From contig CM034100.1 of the NCBI GenBank assembly GCA_019914945.1, positions 6,151,209 to 6,215,208 on the forward strand: DNA of 64,000 bases, read 5' to 3'. Shown here piece by piece: positions 60,481 to 64,000 of this stretch; the first letter of the stretch is position 1, and each line of letters opens with the position of its first letter. Source of the stretch: Typha latifolia (taxonomy: Eukaryota; Streptophyta; Magnoliopsida; Poales; Typhaceae). The notes under the pieces are model-generated. The model ran no database searches. It saw only the letters and a program-made list of their open reading frames with translations, and had not been told where the DNA came from. The position numbers and the translations under genes are program-made.

Positions 60481-61059
60481 GGGTATGGAAATATTTATAA
60501 AAATTAAAGAAAGATATCAAGAGAATGAGGTGTCGTCTCATCCTAGTAATTATGTCTTGAAAGAATTTCTGATTAAGCTGGTTTGCATTGTGAATGACTC
60601 AAAATATGCTAAATAAATAATGTAAATTCAATTATTAGTTTTGTTCCATACTAGACAAATGAATATGAGAATCACTAAGCTACGAGGCTTATATGTGTGG
60701 ATTCCATTCGAGAAACATTCATCCAAATTAAGATAAGTAGGTTTCCTTTCTTGGATATTTAGATATCTCTGAGATTTTATCGGTCAAAAACTTATATGTG
60801 ATTTTGTTTATGAACTTGTCATTACATGATATGTTTCTTCAAAGGCTGGACGCTATGGGTTTCCCCTTTGATAGCGTTAACGAGTTGGATGGCACCTAGC
60901 TTTAGTTTGTTATCAACCTCATCCTAGCTTTTGTTGACCTACACAACACTTCTTCCTCTTCTTAGTAATCTGCACTGCGTAGTACATAGTTTGTGACAAA
61001 CTCATGTCACTGTTCCAGGAAGATTCTTTTCTACTGCTCGTCCAATCTCCCCCGGCATT
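60481..61059. other. Intergenic DNA after the CNL fragment
   Basis: No gene recognised; possibly more decayed resistance-gene or transposon sequence. Confidence 0.35.
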
Positions 61060-61580
61060 AATTTAGTCTTGCTTTGAAGGCTTCATCTTTGAGGAGTTAT
61101 TGCTTTGCTTGTACTTTGCTGGTTGTTCAGTGAAGGTGGGGCAACATTTAGGTTCTTCTTGCCTTGTCCGACTATTGATGAAGTAGAAACTGTAATTGTC
61201 CTTCATCATGTTGAATATTAACAACATTAAATGGGTGAACTCTTTGATGTAGTCTTTGAATGTTTTTATTTGTTTCAATTTTCATAGATCCTCATGAGGA
61301 ACTCTACATTTGTAGGGTAGAACAGAGTTTTCAACTCTCAGTTCAAGTCCTCTCAAGATTAGATAATGTAAAGACCCTTCTCGACTTCCACATAACATTG
61401 ATGCCACCATAGCCTAGCATCATCCTAGAAGTACATGGTTGCAACCTAGATTTGATCATCCTCATCTTCAAGCCTATGTGCTGTTTGAAAGTACCGGTCC
61501 CGAAAGAAAATCCCAACTTTCTTAGGTCTCTTGCACCTTTGAAGCGTTTGGGCTCAATTATTCACATCTTTGGTGTGCTT
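61060..61580 (-). mobile_element. Gypsy gag relic
   Basis: On the - strand: DDARLWWHQCY near 61410-61380, a broken …NRELKTLFYP, then KQIKTFKDYIKEFTHLMLL (61275-61215) and a stretch ending in KYKQSNNSSKMKP. This is the retrotransposon gag domain of gypsy elements with frameshifts. No protease or RT follows within the window. Confidence 0.7.
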
Positions 61581-63390
61581 CTCATTGAATTATCACTATG
61601 TGCTACTGCATTTTCAGGGAGGATAGCTCAAGTTTTGAGTTCATCAATACTTTAGCCCACACTTTTTCTAGGTGGTTGTTGTCTGCAATAGATTTCACAT
61701 CGATGCATAAGTGCAGTTCTAAACTCAAAGATTTGAGCTTTGAAGCATCTATAGCGACATGGATGCTTTCGTAATAGTCTTCATGTTCTCAATGCGCACG
61801 AGCTCTTCTTTTAATTTTTTTTGAGAAATATATGTAGATAGATGATTCATTAAGCTTCAAATAGTAGTTACAATATGATACAAAATATAAGAATGGGAGA
61901 TAGGATTACATCTAGAACTAAGCTCTACTCTTGGCTAAAATATAGACTGACCAACAATTAATCCAGAGTATCAATATATAACATACAAGTACTCATGCAG
62001 AAAAAAGAGAGGGGATAGGACATTGGCCTTAGAGCAAGCCTCTCTCTTGGCCTACCAAGATTGCCTTGCATAGGAGAAATAGCTGCAAGAAACTTTGACT
62101 CAGAGCGCTTCTCAACAAAAGGTCGGTGTCCTATGACTTTCACAGGTCAAAATAGATCCAACACGCATAGAGGCTGGCCAAACTTACCGAACAAACTCCA
62201 ATCAAAATATCATACCAAATTCCGCCTCTAATGGAACCCTACTCGACAGCGGACCCTAACACGACGGCAATGCAACCACCCAATGACTGCCATGGCAGGT
62301 CCACCACCAATAGCAGCTACCAAAGGAGGCCTGGCAAGGGGTGAGGTGAGGTGGGGCAAGGGATGGCGATGGCAGAGGGAGGCTGACTAGGTCGCAGCTT
62401 GGAGCTCCGACAAGCCAGAGGCGGCAACGACCACCACGGCACGAGGGCAACAGCGGAGATGGATCATGGGCCATAGAAACCACAACATGGGCTAAGAATT
62501 TCCATTAGCAGGAGACTGGAGGGGATGACTGGAATGGAGGCTGGGCTACTAAGTATGAAATTCTGACGAAGGGGGAGCGAGGAGAGGGCAAAGTGAGATT
62601 CCGATAAAGATGGGGCAAGGAGAGTGCGGAGTGAGATTCTGACAAATGGGGCGAGGAGAAGGCAGAGCAAGAGATCGAGGAAGTTAGAGGAGGAGGAAGT
62701 CCAGAGTAGGAGGAGGTGACAGGCCTAACCTATATGGCTCAGCACCACCACCCACTTATTCGGCTAAACCCTAACCCGGCGAGGAGGGGGAGAAAGGAAG
62801 TGGAAACACAAAAAGAAAAGATGGAGGGAAGAGAAAAGCCTTGCGGGAGAAAGCCTCTCCCCTCCCTTAGCATGCCAGCTAGATGAGGGAAAAGAGAGAA
62901 GGTCGGCGAGAAGAACCCCTCACGCGAGGGGAAGAAGACGGCGACTGAGCCCTAGCAAACTTCAGACATTGTTATGAGATTAAGTTCAAGAGAATCAAGT
63001 AACCCACGAAAGCCCTTCTTCAGATGACCACTTTAGAGTGCTTAAGGAAAACCTTGGACACACGTACGATTGGCTAAAGCATTATTGATGTCGACAATTT
63101 TAGACATATTACTCTCAATGATTGTCTCGCTCTGAAACTAATTATCAGAAAATAAGGAAAATACCCTCCTTTTTGGTCCGTGTGACATCCAATTCTCTCG
63201 AGAGAACTAAGTTAGCATTCATAAACACAAGAGCAAAAAAAAAGTAAGCGATGGAAAACTCTTTAAGGAGAATACAACATCGAAAGGGATCCTGACTAAG
63301 ATACCTTTATAGAAGGGGTTACCTTGGGAGTGCCCTGCATAGATTTGGGGCAATCTTCATTTTGGACTCGTAACAACCTATTCTTTAAAA
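61581..63390. other. Repeat-derived intergenic DNA
   Basis: LTR-like AT-rich sequence at 61820-62000 and a three-fold tandem repeat of about 54 bp (62555-62665, with AGTGAGATTCTGACAAA-like cores). No host gene recognised. Confidence 0.4.
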
Positions 63391-63399
63391 AAAATTATT

Positions 63400-64000
63400 G
63401 GAAAAATGTAACAACCTATTCTTAAAAAAAATTTGCATGGGCACGACATGGCTGGCCACAGTGTGGCTGGCCTCGTGCCTATGCAATGGGGCACAGCATG
63501 GAGGGGTGCCACGCACCCCCTTGCGTCGCTGTAGCCAACCGGTTGTGGCCAACTGGTTGCGGTGGGCTTCAACGCTGCCGCAGTCACTGCCAACGCCCCC
63601 TACCGCCTCTCTCTCTATCTCTGTATTCTCCTCTCTCTCTTTCTCTCTCTCTCCCACTGCCGACCCGCCATTGCTGTCATCGTGCTGCCACAGGTGAGCC
63701 TCCTCCTTCTTCCTCTTCTTTCTTCTCTCTCTCTCTCTCTCTCTTTCTCTTTTTCTTGCTTTGGGCTCGGGCCCGTCGGAGTCGAGCCACCGGCGAGAGG
63801 CTGGCAGCAAGCTGGCCACTAGCTGCCGGTGCCCTCCCCGCCGGCCCGTGTCCGCACCTCCCTCCCCTCCTCCCTTCTTCTTCTTCTTCTTCTTCTTCTT
63901 CTTCTTCTTCTTCTTCTTCTTCTTCTTCTTCTTCTTCTTCTTCTTCTCCTCCTCCTCCTTCTTCTTCTTCTTTCTTTCTTTTTCTTCTCCTTCCTTGGCT
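63400..64000 (+). repeat. Second copy of the GC-rich CT/TTC module, cut by the window edge
   Basis: Same order as 8090-8640: TGGCCACAGTGTGGCTGG, CT-rich tract, GGTGAGC donor-like site (63692), CT run (63722-63745), GGAGTCGAGCCACCGGC, TTC run (63873-63948). The region just left of it holds a direct repeat of GTAACAACCTATTCTT (63370 and 63408). Confidence 0.7.
63873..63948 (+). repeat. (TTC)n microsatellite
   Basis: About 25 TTC units after a CCCTCCTCCC lead-in. Confidence 0.95.

Overview
The window is nuclear DNA of a flowering plant. Two intron-free genes (an LEA_2/NHL-type protein and a MAPKKK) are strongly GC-rich while their surroundings are AT-rich, which fits a monocot better than a eudicot; this is an inference and the species is not identified. 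Gene density is low: five host genes, of which at least one looks damaged, sit in a sea of nested transposable elements.

Host genes in order: (1) a lipase class-3-like alpha/beta hydrolase (At4g10955 type) on the + strand, 54-5757, with a 4.6-kb intron; (2) an intronless NDR1/HIN1-like LEA_2 protein on the - strand, 17128-17700; (3) a complete 13-exon gene for translation initiation factor eIF2B subunit gamma on the - strand, 31326-41606, whose exon phases all agree and give 458 residues; (4) an intronless MAPKKK17/18-type kinase on the + strand, 52078-53043; (5) an eight-exon NAD(P)-binding Rossmann epimerase-like gene on the - strand, 53870-57966, tail to tail with the kinase, whose exons 5 and 6 do not join in frame.

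Between and inside them: 0.4-3.7 kb (intron 1 of the lipase) holds a Ty1-copia relic, a CAAGG-type hAT relative and a Tourist-like MITE. 6.8-11.6 kb is an AT-rich repeat family interrupted by a 3-kb element with long terminal inverted repeats. 11.6-17 kb has LTR scraps, a CACTA terminus and a perfect 32-bp inverted repeat. 17.9-19.7 kb is a hAT element with a perfect 8-bp target duplication that carries two exons of an ARPC4 (Arp2/3 complex subunit 4) gene. 19.8-30.0 kb is a nested stack: LINE end, RT-less gypsy (- strand), gypsy (+ strand, with LTR, primer-binding site, gag and protease), a long LINE with a hAT inside it, and a second LINE end. 42.3-51.5 kb has a ghost copy of an eIF2B gamma exon, two solo LTRs and a 3.7-kb hAT with transposase remains. 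58-64 kb has a second hAT transposase relic, an NBS-LRR (CNL) pseudogene fragment, a gypsy gag relic and, at the right edge, a second copy of the module found at 8.1-8.6 kb.

The five host genes do not form a pathway. The recurring theme is hAT-superfamily activity: hAT-type ends lie 121-567 bp upstream of three of the five start codons, and a single hAT-like family has copies in introns of three different genes. All coordinates were worked out by hand; family names come from recognising protein motifs, not from database searches.
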